A DNA stretch of 64,000 nucleotides, taken from an uncultured Acetatifactor sp. (GTDB lineage: Bacteria; Bacillota; Clostridia; Lachnospirales; Lachnospiraceae). The notes under the pieces were generated by a model. That model did not search any database. It had not been told where the DNA came from and saw nothing but the letters and a program-made list of their open reading frames with translations. Made by a program: the position numbers and the translations under genes. Below, one piece after another: positions 1 through 8,855 of the stretch; the stretch's first letter is position 1, and every line of letters begins with the position of its first letter. The stretch covers positions 124,001 to 188,000 of the forward strand of contig CANQUQ010000002.1 of assembly GCA_947627115.1 (NCBI GenBank). Reading direction: 5' to 3'.

Positions 1-192
1 GATCCTGCCCCTGGCAGCCTTGATGCTTCTCTCCCGTTCGTGCAGGGCGGTGGCCATCTTCGAGTAGTGGTCCGCCTGCCAGACACACAGATAGACAAGG
101 CGCCCGAACAGAAAGACCAGAATGCCGCTGCATATCAGGAAGATCGTCAGGATCTTCTTCCTGTGGAAGACCTTGTTGTTGTCCAACAACAT
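1..192 (-). CDS. Second class B penicillin-binding protein (SpoVD/FtsI type), N-terminus only; continues past the left edge
   Basis: About 64 residues are visible: a short basic N-terminus, one membrane segment (ILTIFLICSGILVFLFGRLV) and then an RGRI motif. That motif is typical of the start of the periplasmic part of class B PBPs of the FtsI/SpoVD group, which are septal or spore-cortex transpeptidases. The start at 192 is preferred because GAGG lies 8 bases upstream; an in-frame ATG at 204 has no ribosome binding site. The gene follows the 274-2601 PBP by about 80 bases, as pbpB-spoVD pairs do in Firmicutes. The catalytic domain is outside the window, so SpoVD versus another paralogue cannot be settled. 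Confidence 0.75.
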   Translation of the reverse strand, partial: MLLDNNKVFHRKKILTIFLICSGILVFLFGRLVYLCVWQADHYSKMATALHERERSIKAARGRI

Positions 193-273
193 ACAAAACC
201 TCATAAAAAGGGTATTTAATATACTTTATTCCCGTTTTTATGAGGTTATGATTAATCCGGTCCGCAGACCGTC

Positions 274-2601
274 CTACTGTATGCCGGGATTCACGGGGAC
301 ATCGGGATCGACTACCGTTTCCGAGCCGTCCACCACAAGCCCCGTAGCCGGATCATATTTTTCCCCCGTCTCCGGGTCCACATAATATCCCGTGGCGGGA
401 TCTACAGGAAAGCTTTTCCATGGCGGTTCCTCGGTCGCCGGACCGTCTCCCTGCCCCGAAGCGTCATCGCTCTGTCCGTCTCCTGGAGAGCCGTCGGACG
501 ATCCCTCCCCGGCAGAGTCACCGGGCTGCCCCTCCCCGGAGGTGTCACCGGGCTGTCCCTCTCCGGCGGTGCCGTCGGACGATCCCTCTCCCTCGATCCT
601 GTCAAGATCGTCTCCCTCCGGCGTCTGCGTGTACTGGGTGGTGATCTCTATCTGCCGCTCCTCCAATTCCTTTTTCTCCTCGTCGCTCAACTCTTCCGTC
701 ATAAAGATATTCAGGTAGGGCAGCACCTCCGTCAGGACGTTGCGGACGATCCCGGTCGCATAGGTGGGCGTGCCCTGGTGCTCCACATTGGGCCTGTCCA
801 CCACCACATAGATGGCGATCTGAGGATCGTCGGCCGGCGCGTAGCCCATGAACGACACCACGTTTTCATCATATGAGCGCTGGTGAGTGATGGGATCGAT
901 GGTCTCCGCGGTGCCCGTCTTTCCGCCGATGCGGTAACCCGCAGGTCTCGCCGACACTCCCGTCCCGTACTCCACCACGGCGCTGCAATACTTTCGGATC
1001 AGCGTGGAGGTGGATTCCGAAACTGTCTGCTTCAGCACCCTCGGTTCGATGTTCTGCACGGTAGCCCCGCTGGCGTTGGTGATCCGGTCCACCACATGAG
1101 GCTCATAGTAGTAGCCGCCGTTGATCAGGGAACTGAAACCGGCGATCATCTCGATCATGGTCACGTTGAAATTCTGTCCAAAGCTGTTGGTGGCCAGGTC
1201 GGTAGGCCCCATATCATCCACATTGTAGACCAGACTTGCGGTCCTGGCTTCGCCCGCCAGATCGATATTGGTCCGAAGACCGAAGTTGAAGCGCTGCTGG
1301 TAATCCGTGAAGATCTGCTTTCCCATCATCTGTGAGATCTTCATCATGCTGACGTTGCAGGACTTTGCCACGGCCTGCTCCAGTGTCAGCGTGCCGTCGT
1401 ACTTGTTGTGGCATCTGATCTTGTATCCGCCCACATCCATGTATCCTGTGCACTCAAAGCTGGAGCTGTCGCTGATGATCCCCTCCTCCAGTCCGGCCGC
1501 CACGGTGAACGGCTTGGCCGTGGAGCCCGGCTCGTAGGTGCCGGTAATGCAGTAATTCTTCCAGAGATTGTTGAGATTCAGATAGATCTCATCCTCGCTC
1601 ATGGAGGCGAGCAATTCCTCGTCGATGATCTTGCCGGTGGGGCGGATCTCCTGATAGCCGTTGGCATTGGTGATCTCCTCCACCTGCTTGGAGCCGAGAA
1701 GGCACTGCGGATTCCTCACATCGTTCAGATCATAGCCCGGATAGCTTGCCATCGCAAGGATCTCTCCGGTGTTGACATCCATGATGATACAGCCCACGTT
1801 GTCCGCGCCGTTGCCCGCATGGAAGCCGTTGGAATACTGATCGTTGTACTGTTTCAGATACTTCTCCACGATCATCTGTATATTCACATCGATCGTGGTA
1901 TGGATATTATAGCCGTCAATTGCCGCTTTTACGGTTCGCTCCAGCGCCAGATCATCGTTCAGATATCCGTATTCTCTGCCGTCGACGCCGTTGAGAAGAT
2001 CATTGTAATACTCCTCCAGGCCGTAATTTCCTTCATTATCCGTGCCGGTGAACCCGATCACATCCGCCGCCAGCGAGCCGTAAGGATAGACACGCTTGTA
2101 TTCCTCCTCGAACCATACTCCCTGAATATCGGTGTTTTTTGCCTGTGCTTCCTGAAAACCGCTGATCTCGTCGTAGGTCAGCTGTCTCAAGGGCACATAC
2201 CAGGAGGAGGTGGGATGCGACTGGATATATTCTCTGAGCTGTGACATATCCAGATCAAAATTTTCTCCCAGCGCCTGCAGGGTGGGCTCCAGATATTTCT
2301 CCTTGGACAGCATGACCTTGGAGTCGATGACCAGATTGTACACCTTCTCGCTGGATGCCAGCCTTGTGCCCTGGCTGTCTATGATATCTCCCCGCCTGTA
2401 GGGAATGGTGACGGAGTTATACTGCTGCTGGGCCAGTACCTGCTTCTGGTACTGCGTACCGTTCTCCCTTGTGATCCAGAACAGTCTGCCGCATAATCCG
2501 GCAAAAGCCAGCAGTACCAAAATAAACAGTACTGCCAGCTTCTTCTGCATTTTAATGGAAAATCTGTTCTTCCGTCGGCCGCCGCTTCTTCTGCTGCTCA
2601 C
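274..2601 (-). CDS. ftsI: Class B penicillin-binding protein, septal transpeptidase (FtsI/PbpB-like) with a Gly/Ser/acidic repeat tail
   Basis: The protein cross-links septal peptidoglycan outside the membrane. A basic N-terminus is followed by one membrane anchor (about residues 24-46), an RGDI dimerisation-domain motif, then the transpeptidase motifs STAK (near 360), SCN (near 415) and KTGT (near 560). After the catalytic domain comes a low-complexity tail of about 100 residues with 8-10-residue units such as GEGQPGDTS and GEGSSDG, then DPATG/DPETG repeats. Two GTG starts are possible. The one at 2613 overlaps the ftsL stop (GTGA); the one at 2601 has GAGG six bases upstream and is preferred. 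It lies in the mraZ-rsmH-ftsL-PBP operon. Family-length PBPs lack the repeat tail, which may span the wall (inference). Confidence 0.9.
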   Translation of the reverse strand: MSSRRSGGRRKNRFSIKMQKKLAVLFILVLLAFAGLCGRLFWITRENGTQYQKQVLAQQQYNSVTIPYRRGDIIDSQGTRLASSEKVYNLVIDSKVMLSKEKYLEPTLQALGENFDLDMSQLREYIQSHPTSSWYVPLRQLTYDEISGFQEAQAKNTDIQGVWFEEEYKRVYPYGSLAADVIGFTGTDNEGNYGLEEYYNDLLNGVDGREYGYLNDDLALERTVKAAIDGYNIHTTIDVNIQMIVEKYLKQYNDQYSNGFHAGNGADNVGCIIMDVNTGEILAMASYPGYDLNDVRNPQCLLGSKQVEEITNANGYQEIRPTGKIIDEELLASMSEDEIYLNLNNLWKNYCITGTYEPGSTAKPFTVAAGLEEGIISDSSSFECTGYMDVGGYKIRCHNKYDGTLTLEQAVAKSCNVSMMKISQMMGKQIFTDYQQRFNFGLRTNIDLAGEARTASLVYNVDDMGPTDLATNSFGQNFNVTMIEMIAGFSSLINGGYYYEPHVVDRITNASGATVQNIEPRVLKQTVSESTSTLIRKYCSAVVEYGTGVSARPAGYRIGGKTGTAETIDPITHQRSYDENVVSFMGYAPADDPQIAIYVVVDRPNVEHQGTPTYATGIVRNVLTEVLPYLNIFMTEELSDEEKKELEERQIEITTQYTQTPEGDDLDRIEGEGSSDGTAGEGQPGDTSGEGQPGDSAGEGSSDGSPGDGQSDDASGQGDGPATEEPPWKSFPVDPATGYYVDPETGEKYDPATGLVVDGSETVVDPDVPVNPGIQ

Positions 2602-2609
2602 GCTGCACC

Positions 2610-3080
2610 TCACTTCTTTTGACTTTCATTCGCCACCTGACGCATATAGTCATTTTGACTGCCCGTGTATGTAATGATCTGGCCGTCCTCGGCATATACC
2701 ATTCCGAGCTCGCCTATGGCGATCCTCTTCACGTCCTCCAGACTGACACTGTTCACCGTCTTGTTGTAGAACTCATCGTTCGCGATCCTCAGACTGTTCA
2801 GCTCGCTCTCCTTCGCAGCCACGCTCTTGGTCCTGCTTGTCAGCTCAGACTGCAGCTGAATATAATTTACCAGCACCAGCGCTGCAGCGCATAACGCCGT
2901 CGCCAGGAACAGCACATAGCCTGCGCTCATGTGCCGCGCCCTCTCGCGATTCTTCCGCACCTCCTGAATGGCCCGTCTGTGAGGCACCTCCGGATATCTC
3001 TGAGGTTCGAGCCTGCGCGCGGCGCTGCCGTACACATAGGTATTGCGGGTAGGATTGTAATTTGTTCTGTTCCGACTCAT
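2610..3080 (-). CDS. ftsL: Cell division protein FtsL-like
   Basis: A 156-residue bitopic protein: a basic cytoplasmic N-terminus rich in Arg (1-50), one membrane segment (about 52-72), a coiled-coil-like stretch (about 75-102) and a short extracytoplasmic end. This architecture, and its place between rsmH and the PBP gene, identify FtsL, the divisome component that pairs with DivIC/FtsB and helps activate septal wall synthesis. Sequence identity in the family is low, so the call rests on topology and synteny. Its TGA overlaps a possible GTG start of the PBP gene, which suggests translational coupling. The cytoplasmic part is longer than in E. coli FtsL. Confidence 0.85.
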   Translation of the reverse strand: MSRNRTNYNPTRNTYVYGSAARRLEPQRYPEVPHRRAIQEVRKNRERARHMSAGYVLFLATALCAAALVLVNYIQLQSELTSRTKSVAAKESELNSLRIANDEFYNKTVNSVSLEDVKRIAIGELGMVYAEDGQIITYTGSQNDYMRQVANESQKK

Positions 3081-3101
3081 AATGCTTCCTGCTTTCCAAT
3101 A

Positions 3102-4031
3102 CTATTCTTTGCTGAAAACTCTCAGCTTTGCGCTCTTGGAGCGGCTGTTCTGCTCAATTTCCTCCGCCTTCGGGAGAATAGGTCTTCTTGTCACTACTTT
3201 TCCCCTGCTCTTTTGACCGCACACGCACACCGGAAAGCCGGGCGGGCAGGTACAGGGATTTTCATTTCTTCTAAAGCAGTTCTTCACGATCCGGTCCTCC
3301 AGCGAGTGGAAGGTGATGACACAGAGCCTTCCTCCCGGATTCAAAAGTCCGATCATCTCATCCAGCGAACTCCGCAGCACCTCCAGCTCCGCGTTGCACT
3401 CAATGCGGATCGCCTGGAACGTCTGCTTTGAGGGATGACCGTTCCGCCGCATTTTGGCGGGAATAGATGCCCTGACGATCTCGTTCAGTTCAAATGTGGT
3501 CTCTATCGGTCTTTGCCGCCTCGCGGCCACGATATGCTTTGCTATGCTGGCGGCGAAGGGCTCCTCACCGTACTCCCGAAGGATCCGGCACAGCTCTTCC
3601 TCCGAGCGTTCGTTCACGATTTCTCCGGCCGTCAGGCTTTGACGGCGATCCATCCGCATATCCAGCGGCGCGTCGAACCGATAAGAAAATCCTCTCTCCC
3701 CGGTATCGAACTGGTAAGAAGATACCCCCAGATCCAGCACGATGCCGTCCACGTTCCCGACGCCCTCCCGTTCCAGCAGCGCCTTCATATTACAAAAATT
3801 GTCCCTCAGAACGGTCACCCTGTCCCCGAAGGGCGCAAGCCTTTCCCCGGCTGCCGCAATGGCCGCATCGTCCTGATCGATCCCGTACAGATGCCCCGTC
3901 GTCAGTCGGCTGCACACCTCGAAGGCATGTCCGCCGCCGCCCAGAGTTCCATCCACATAAATACCGTCCGGCTTCACATGAAGCTGTTCCACCGTCTCCC
4001 GGAGGAGTACGGAGTAATGATTGAATTGCAT
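3102..4031 (-). CDS. rsmH: 16S rRNA (cytosine-1402-N4)-methyltransferase RsmH
   Basis: A 309-residue methyltransferase of normal family length. The N-terminus [13 protein letters not shown] and the SAM-binding loop DGTLGGGGH (27-35) are diagnostic for RsmH (MraW). [11 protein letters not shown] follows, and near the C-terminus [13 protein letters not shown]. It methylates C1402 in the decoding centre of the 30S subunit. It lies between mraZ (62 bases upstream) and ftsL (21 bases downstream), the classical order at the head of the dcw cluster. Confidence 0.97.
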   Translation of the reverse strand: MQFNHYSVLLRETVEQLHVKPDGIYVDGTLGGGGHAFEVCSRLTTGHLYGIDQDDAAIAAAGERLAPFGDRVTVLRDNFCNMKALLEREGVGNVDGIVLDLGVSSYQFDTGERGFSYRFDAPLDMRMDRRQSLTAGEIVNERSEEELCRILREYGEEPFAASIAKHIVAARRQRPIETTFELNEIVRASIPAKMRRNGHPSKQTFQAIRIECNAELEVLRSSLDEMIGLLNPGGRLCVITFHSLEDRIVKNCFRRNENPCTCPPGFPVCVCGQKSRGKVVTRRPILPKAEEIEQNSRSKSAKLRVFSKE

Positions 4032-4093
4032 GCCGTGGTACCCTTTCCGCCGCCCGGCGCCGGGGTGCCTGCTCCGTTCCGGCTCGCGCGGGC

Positions 4094-4525
4094 CTAAATC
4101 GTCAATCCTAAGTTCATCATGCCCTGAGAAATGCGGTTGATATCCACCTGCCGGCTGTTATCGTTCCACTTTTCAAGGCTCCATATCTCAATGCGTCCTC
4201 CCATGCCGGCCAGCACCACATCCTTCTCCAGCCCCGCAAAATCCCGAAGATCCTGGGGCATGAGAATACGGCCCTGTTTATCCACCGTCACATACATGGC
4301 CCCGGACAGGAAGAACCTCGCAAACTGTCTCGCTTCCTCATTGATCAGAGGCAGTGATGCCAGCTTTTCCTCAAAGACTTTCCAATCCTCGTTCGCGTAC
4401 ACAAATAAGCAGCCATCCATTCCCTTTGACACAACAAATTCATCTCCCAGGATCTCCCGGTATTTTGAAGGAATGCTCAACCTGCCTTTCGGATCGATCG
4501 TGTGATTGTATCTGCCCATGAACAT
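4094..4525 (-). CDS. mraZ: Transcriptional regulator MraZ
   Basis: The chosen start gives [20 protein letters not shown] and 143 residues, the length of B. subtilis MraZ; GGTGGTGA lies just upstream. A longer in-frame start at 4573 adds 16 residues with no family counterpart. The protein has two AbrB/SpoVT-type repeats, each with the RLSIP or RILMP strand, and forms ring oligomers. It represses its own dcw operon by binding direct repeats in the promoter; such repeats are visible upstream (see 4601-4640). First gene of the division operon. Confidence 0.96.
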   Translation of the reverse strand: MFMGRYNHTIDPKGRLSIPSKYREILGDEFVVSKGMDGCLFVYANEDWKVFEEKLASLPLINEEARQFARFFLSGAMYVTVDKQGRILMPQDLRDFAGLEKDVVLAGMGGRIEIWSLEKWNDNSRQVDINRISQGMMNLGLTI

Positions 4526-4600
4526 ACAGCCGTCACCACCAATCAAAAGTGAGTCTGCCACGGGATCCGGCATAAAAAGAGCGGCATCAGAGGTCTTTTA

Positions 4601-4640
4601 TACCACTTTATGGGATTTTATGCCATTTCCATCCCACTTT
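4601..4640 (-). promoter_or_regulatory. Candidate MraZ operator: direct repeats at the start of transcription
   Basis: On the minus strand AAAGTGGGA (4640-4632), GAAATGGCA (4629-4621) and AAAGTGGTA (4609-4601) are in direct orientation at 10-11-base steps, with one weak position between the last two. MraZ is known to bind short direct repeats at helical-turn spacing in its own promoter. The repeats start a few bases downstream of the predicted transcription start. Assignment is by inspection only. Confidence 0.55.
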
Positions 4641-4647
4641 TAAGATG

Positions 4648-4675
4648 ATTTTAACACATATTTTTCAAATTACAA
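4648..4675 (-). promoter_or_regulatory. Promoter of the mraZ operon
   Basis: TTGTAA (4675-4670), a 16-base spacer and TAAAAT (4653-4648) form a sigma-A-type promoter, 120 bases upstream of the mraZ start and immediately ahead of the candidate MraZ repeats. Confidence 0.6.
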
Positions 4676-4703
4676 GCATTATTTTTTCTGCGAAAAGCGC
4701 GAA

Positions 4704-4735
4704 AAGGCGCTCCAAATAGGCATTTGGAGCGCCTT
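4704..4735 (-). terminator. Strong hairpin between lgt and mraZ, probable terminator
   Basis: A perfect 14-base-pair stem (AAGGCGCTCCAAAT with its complement) around a 4-base loop. In the minus direction the stem is followed by TTTTCGCGC, so the U-tract is short and interrupted. It probably ends lgt transcription ahead of the mraZ promoter. The rest of 4736-4865 is AT-rich, with long runs of A and T and no gene. Confidence 0.5.
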
Positions 4736-4865
4736 CTGCGTTTATGACCACTAGATATAGTATAAGGGCAGTTTTCAGCACCACACATCTATGGTCTGCC
4801 AAAAAATTGCCCTTTTAAAAAATTTTTTTAAAAAAATGAAAAATTTTTGTGTTTTCCGCCTTCTC

Positions 4866-5732
4866 CTACACCTCGGCGGGGTGTTTTTTCCGTCTCACCC
4901 GCACAATGATATCCGCCGCCACGGCGAACAGGACCATCAGCGCAGACAAAAGCTGGGAGACCTTGATCGCTGTTCCCGGCACAAAAAGCGTGTCCGTCCG
5001 GATGCCCTCGATGACGAATCTGCCCGCGCCGTAGCCGGCAAAATACAGGAGACACAGCTCGCCGTCGAACCTTTTGTGCCTGCGCCAGAGCAGGATCAGC
5101 GCCATCACCAGCAGGTTCCACACACTCTCATACAGGAAGGTGGGATGCACGTTGATGTAATTGGCCCCTTCGGGAATATGCGCCGAAATGTTCGCGGAGA
5201 TGTCCTGGGGGCGAACGGCCTCCACCGGGAGCTGCATGGAGAGCAGACCGTTATAATACTCACCGAACACCTCTCGGTTGGTAAAATTGCCCCAGCGGCC
5301 GATGGCCTGCCCAAGGATCAGGCCCGCCATGGCAGTGTCCCCGATCAGCAGCGGGCTCTGCTTCTTCACCCGGCCGTACACGAACAGCGTGATGAACGCA
5401 GCGATCACCCCGCCGTAAATGGCGAGTCCGCCGTTGCGGATATGAAAGATCTCCCAAAGATCATTCTTATAGTAATCCCAGGCAAAGATCACGTAATAAA
5501 TCCTTGCACCGACAATGGAGATGGGCACCACGTAGAGTACAAAATCCCAGTAGAGTTCGGGATCCTGCCCCGACCTCTTCGCCACGTGCAGCGCCAGCAG
5601 AAATCCTGCAATAATGCCGATACCTATGATCAGTCCGTACAGGTGGATGTCAAATCCCAAAATACGGAAGGATTTCGGAACATCCCGCAGATAGATCCCC
5701 AGATTGGGGAACGCAATGTCTCCTGGATTCAT
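4866..5732 (-). CDS. lgt: Phosphatidylglycerol-prolipoprotein diacylglyceryl transferase Lgt
   Basis: A 288-residue integral membrane protein with about seven hydrophobic segments. It carries the Lgt signature GRWGNFTNREVFGE (145-158), preceded by GGLAIYGG (101-108) and followed by HPTFLYES. It transfers diacylglycerol from phosphatidylglycerol to the lipobox Cys of preprolipoproteins, the first step of lipoprotein maturation. Likely substrates in this window are ApbE and the DUF362 protein. It lies 23 bases downstream of ychF and probably shares its transcript. Confidence 0.97.
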   Translation of the reverse strand: MNPGDIAFPNLGIYLRDVPKSFRILGFDIHLYGLIIGIGIIAGFLLALHVAKRSGQDPELYWDFVLYVVPISIVGARIYYVIFAWDYYKNDLWEIFHIRNGGLAIYGGVIAAFITLFVYGRVKKQSPLLIGDTAMAGLILGQAIGRWGNFTNREVFGEYYNGLLSMQLPVEAVRPQDISANISAHIPEGANYINVHPTFLYESVWNLLVMALILLWRRHKRFDGELCLLYFAGYGAGRFVIEGIRTDTLFVPGTAIKVSQLLSALMVLFAVAADIIVRVRRKKHPAEV

Positions 5733-5755
5733 TCCACTTATACCTTTCTGTCCCT

Positions 5756-6853
5756 CTATACATTGAACCGGAACAGGATCACGTCCCCGTCCTTCACCAC
5801 ATAGTCCTTGCCTTCCATGCCCACAAGACCCTTCTCGCGGGCCGCCGCCAACGAGCCCTGCTCCAGCAGGTCCCTATAGTTGACCACCTCGGCCTTGATG
5901 AACCCTCTCTCGAAATCGGAGTGGATCTTGCCGGCCGCCTGAGGCGCCTTAGTGCCGATCTTGATCGTCCAGGCCCTGGTCTCGTCCTCACCTGCGGTCA
6001 GAAAGCTCATCAGCCCCAGTATCCGGTAACTGGCCCTGATCAGCTTCTCCAGTCCCGACTCGGCCAGTCCGAGATCCTCCAGGAACATGGCCTTCTCCTC
6101 GTCCTCCAGCTCCGAGATCTCCTGCTCGATCTGTGCGCAGATCACAAAGACTTCGCTGTGCTCGCCCTCGGCAAGTCTCTTTACGTCCGCCACCATGGGA
6201 TTGGAAGCGCCGTCATTCGCCAGATCGTCCTCCCCCACATTGGCCGCATAGATCACCGGCTTGTAGGTGAGCAGGTTAAATTCCCGCATAAGCGCCAGCT
6301 CGTCCTCGTCCTGCACCTCCACCGTCTTGGCGGGCTTTCCGCTCTCCAGCTGCGCCTTGATCCGCTCCAGGAACGCAAGCTCTTTGGCCGCGGTCTTATC
6401 CATTCTGGCAGTCTTCGCCACCTTGGCGATCCGCCTCTCCAACACCTCCAGATCCGCAAAGATCAGCTCAAGGTTGATGGTCTCGATATCCCGCAGCGGA
6501 TCCACGCTTCCGTCCACATGGACCACATTGGAGTCCTCAAAGCATCTCACCACATGCACGATGGCATCCACCTCGCGGATGTTGCTCAGGAACTGGTTGC
6601 CCAGGCCCTCCCCCTTGGAGGCTCCCTTTACCAGCCCCGCGATATCCACGAACTCTATCACCGCGGGCGTCACCTTTTTGGAGTGATACATATCCCCCAG
6701 CAGCTTCAGCCTCTCATCCGGCACCGCCACCACCCCGATGTTGGGGTCTATGGTGCAGAAGGGATAATTGGCAGACTCCGCTCCCGCCTTGGTCAGGGAA
6801 TTGAATAATGTGCTCTTGCCCACATTGGGCAGGCCGACGATACCTAGTTTCAT
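5756..6853 (-). CDS. ychF: Redox-regulated ATPase YchF (Obg-family, OLA1-like)
   Basis: 365 residues, full family length. The P-loop GLPNVGKS is at 7-14 and [20 protein letters not shown] is the Obg-type switch region. Near 200, AANVGED replaces the GTPase NKxD motif, the signature of YchF's preference for ATP. A TGS domain ends the protein. YchF associates with ribosomes and is linked to stress responses. A small hairpin (GCAAAAG-GAG-CTTTTGC) lies in the leader, with a GGAGGAAGAG ribosome binding site. Confidence 0.97.
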   Translation of the reverse strand: MKLGIVGLPNVGKSTLFNSLTKAGAESANYPFCTIDPNIGVVAVPDERLKLLGDMYHSKKVTPAVIEFVDIAGLVKGASKGEGLGNQFLSNIREVDAIVHVVRCFEDSNVVHVDGSVDPLRDIETINLELIFADLEVLERRIAKVAKTARMDKTAAKELAFLERIKAQLESGKPAKTVEVQDEDELALMREFNLLTYKPVIYAANVGEDDLANDGASNPMVADVKRLAEGEHSEVFVICAQIEQEISELEDEEKAMFLEDLGLAESGLEKLIRASYRILGLMSFLTAGEDETRAWTIKIGTKAPQAAGKIHSDFERGFIKAEVVNYRDLLEQGSLAAAREKGLVGMEGKDYVVKDGDVILFRFNV

Positions 6854-6943
6854 TTTCTATCTCTTCCTCCGTGATCTTCCTATGCAAAAGCTCCTTTTGC
6901 CAGGGAGCCGCAATGCCAAATGCCCGGCAAACCGAACAGTGAC

Positions 6944-6972
6944 AGTATACCATATCAGGGAGCAAAAGTAAA
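6944..6972 (-). promoter_or_regulatory. Promoter of ychF-lgt
   Basis: TTTACT (6972-6967), a 17-base spacer and TATACT (6949-6944) lie about 90 bases upstream of ychF. Confidence 0.5.
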
Positions 6973-7041
6973 TTGCGAGATTGTCTCCTGCCGTTCAAGC
7001 CGATTTTCACGGGAACGCTTTGCAGCGGCCCGCAGACACCG

Positions 7042-7530
7042 CTACAGAATAATATGTCTTATTATGATACGCCTCATTTTATATAGCAGGACCAGCAGAA
7101 TCGTGATCACCAGCAGTGCATATTGAAAAAACCGTTCCATTTTTCCGGATCTGATTTCTGCCGCGATATTATATTTTCGTACCCAGATACAAAACAGCTC
7201 AATATTTTCCAAAGACACATTCAGTCTCAGACAGCCGCATATCTTTTTCCCGGAACGGTCGTAGATTGCCATGGAACCCTCCGTATTTGCGGTGACCTTT
7301 TGGATTTCATAAGATTGCCAGCATTTTTTGCCGATCTTGATCGTTTGACCGTCAATCCATATCCCTTTTCCCACGCGAAAAGGACCGATATCCATAGATG
7401 CAATCAAGTTATCTGTGATATCTGCGGCCGCTCCATTTGCGCCGCCGTTAAGAATAGACAGCATCCTTTGTATTTTAGAATATCTGATTGTCTCTGTCTT
7501 TGAAATATCAAACGGATTGAATCTGCTCAT
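7042..7530 (-). CDS. Hypothetical tail-anchored membrane protein
   Basis: 162 residues with no recognisable family. The soluble N-terminal part contains GVGKGIWIDGQTI-like strands and reads like a small beta-rich domain. One hydrophobic segment lies near the C-terminus (about 134-151), followed by a basic end (KMRRIIIRH), so it is probably anchored by its tail with the bulk in the cytoplasm. AAAGGAG lies five bases upstream of the ATG. It sits in an AT-rich stretch unlike its neighbours, which suggests acquired DNA. No function is proposed. Confidence 0.6.
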   Translation of the reverse strand: MSRFNPFDISKTETIRYSKIQRMLSILNGGANGAAADITDNLIASMDIGPFRVGKGIWIDGQTIKIGKKCWQSYEIQKVTANTEGSMAIYDRSGKKICGCLRLNVSLENIELFCIWVRKYNIAAEIRSGKMERFFQYALLVITILLVLLYKMRRIIIRHIIL

Positions 7531-7921
7531 ACGGCTCCTTTACCCAGAACTTGCATTATTGAACACATACTTAAAGGCACGACCATATTAAGTCAGCCAC
7601 TTACATTTTTCTATTACCCTATTCCTTTATACTCAAAAACCGCGCCACGGTCATGCATTTAGGATGCTCTATCATTATACAGGATGGTGGACTGTATACT
7701 AATATAAAGACTCTGGAAATAGATTACTCAGCTGTTACAGAGGTCAATCTTGAGAAAAAGTTATAGAAAAAGATATCTAATATGGTAAGTAAATAGTGTT
7801 TAAAATATATCTATGAATTAGACAAGTATTTGCTTCATAGATTAAGAAATAACCTACCAGTTTCCTTTTGCCTTATTGAACCATAAGGCATAAGGGAATA
7901 CCGTGAAAATTCTGACAAATA
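7531..7921. other. AT-rich intergenic stretch with a possible gene remnant
   Basis: No convincing gene. A short plus-strand frame (7653-7766, 37 codons from ATG to TAG) encodes MHLGCSIIIQDGGLYTNIKT and onward; it looks protein-like, but no ribosome binding site is visible. It may be the tail of a decayed gene. Base composition is far more AT-rich than the flanking housekeeping genes. Confidence 0.35.
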
Positions 7922-8224
7922 TTACGAGTTATATTCTGCCTTTGCTTCAACCAGTGTTTTTTTCGTCATGGTTTCTATTGAAACACGATTTGAGTCATAT
8001 AAGCTGTATACGGCTATCCCCCCATAGCAGTTGCCAATAGAGCTTAATTCTCCTTCATATCCATTACCCAAGAGCCAATCCTTAATATCCTCAAGAGCAT
8101 CTGAATACTTTGTGGTTTTTGCATAGACATGATCGGATTCCAGAACATATCCCTTTCTTTCCAATATCTGTTTAACAGTTTTCATTTCTTCGTTAAATGC
8201 AGCTTCATCTTGAAAATATCTCAT
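7922..8224 (-). CDS. Hypothetical protein of 100 residues
   Basis: Starts MRYFQDEAAFNEEMKTVKQI. GAAAGGAA lies 8 bases ahead of the ATG at 8224, which is preferred to the upstream ATG at 8254. The protein is mixed alpha/beta with no membrane segment: an N-terminal helix, a Tyr/Lys-rich middle (DALEDIKDWLLGNGYEG) and a Gly-rich strand (SIGNCYGGIAVYSLYDSN). No family recognised. It is an orphan in the AT-rich island. Confidence 0.6.
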   Translation of the reverse strand: MRYFQDEAAFNEEMKTVKQILERKGYVLESDHVYAKTTKYSDALEDIKDWLLGNGYEGELSSIGNCYGGIAVYSLYDSNRVSIETMTKKTLVEAKAEYNS

Positions 8225-8369
8225 TTTATGTGTTCCTTTCTCTATCATAAGCAATTTGTTTGTGGCAAAGTCACATCTTTGTCATCCTATATGATGAAGA
8301 TATTATATCATATCCAGACAAATTGTAGCAACTGCATCCTGCTGGACTAAAAGCAGAAGATATAAATAT

Positions 8370-8504
8370 TCACTTATCTCTGCATATTTCTTTTGTATAA
8401 CCTGTACGATATGTTGAAACAGCATTTTCGAGAACACTTTTTACAAATGCAGGATTTTTCCGTATGTATCTTAAGCTTATTAATTGGAGTACGGGAACAT
8501 ACAT
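8370..8504 (-). pseudogene. Possible remnant of a small protein gene (44 codons)
   Basis: From ATG at 8504 the frame reads MYVPVLQLISLRYIRKNPAF and ends at TGA 8372-8370. The composition is protein-like and the helix could be amphipathic. No Shine-Dalgarno sequence precedes the ATG and no family is recognised. It could be a genuine small protein or a fragment. Confidence 0.25.
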
Positions 8505-8604
8505 TAGTTTATTGTAAATACTTTGTTCTTTTATTTACCTAAACCTATACCAATCCTGTCTTTACCTGGAATTAAACACTTGATTTTAAATTTATTTTTC
8601 TTCC

Positions 8605-8646
8605 AAAAAAGCCTGACAAATAACTTTAAAAAGCTACTTGTCAGGC
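8605..8646 (-). terminator. Rho-independent terminator
   Basis: Perfect 9-base-pair arms GCCTGACAA and TTGTCAGGC (8611-8619 and 8638-8646) are followed on the minus strand by a TTTTTT run at 8605-8610. The gene it served is not evident; only a CPQC-containing scrap lies upstream. Confidence 0.65.
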
Positions 8647-8780
8647 CCGTATGTCATTATATCGCATCGCGCTCTGTACAGGTATTAACTCACCTTCCTT
8701 ATCCCTATCTGCTTTTTACATTGTGGACACTTTTGAAAATAGCGTAAAATAAAAAAATAACTTCTTTGTCTAAAACTTCT

Positions 8781-8803
8781 GGCGGAAAGCCCCGCTTTCC
8801 GCC
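8781..8803 (-). terminator. Terminator of ppdK
   Basis: Stem GGCGGAAAGC with a perfect complement and a 3-base loop, 53 bases downstream of the ppdK stop. The following minus-strand sequence, AGAAGTTTTAG, is only moderately U-rich. Confidence 0.6.
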
Positions 8804-8855
8804 TTTTCAGCCATTTATTCACTTTATTTTACAAAATACTATCGGCCTCAAGAAC

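Larger units (their letters stand above)
8225..8855. other. AT-rich intergenic region with gene remnants and two terminators
   Basis: 630 bases without a confident gene. On the minus strand three frames look protein-like but have no start signal: a 44-codon frame (8370-8504), a short tail ending KDRIGIGLGK near 8540, and a zinc-ribbon-like scrap with CPQC near 8730 that ends in a stop. Terminator hairpins lie at 8605-8646 and 8781-8803. The pattern fits decayed acquired DNA. Confidence 0.45.

Noticed and set aside
4800..4865. AT-rich palindromic runs after lgt as an origin or regulatory element
   Set aside because: Homopolymer A and T runs pair trivially; no DnaA boxes or other ordered motif is seen.
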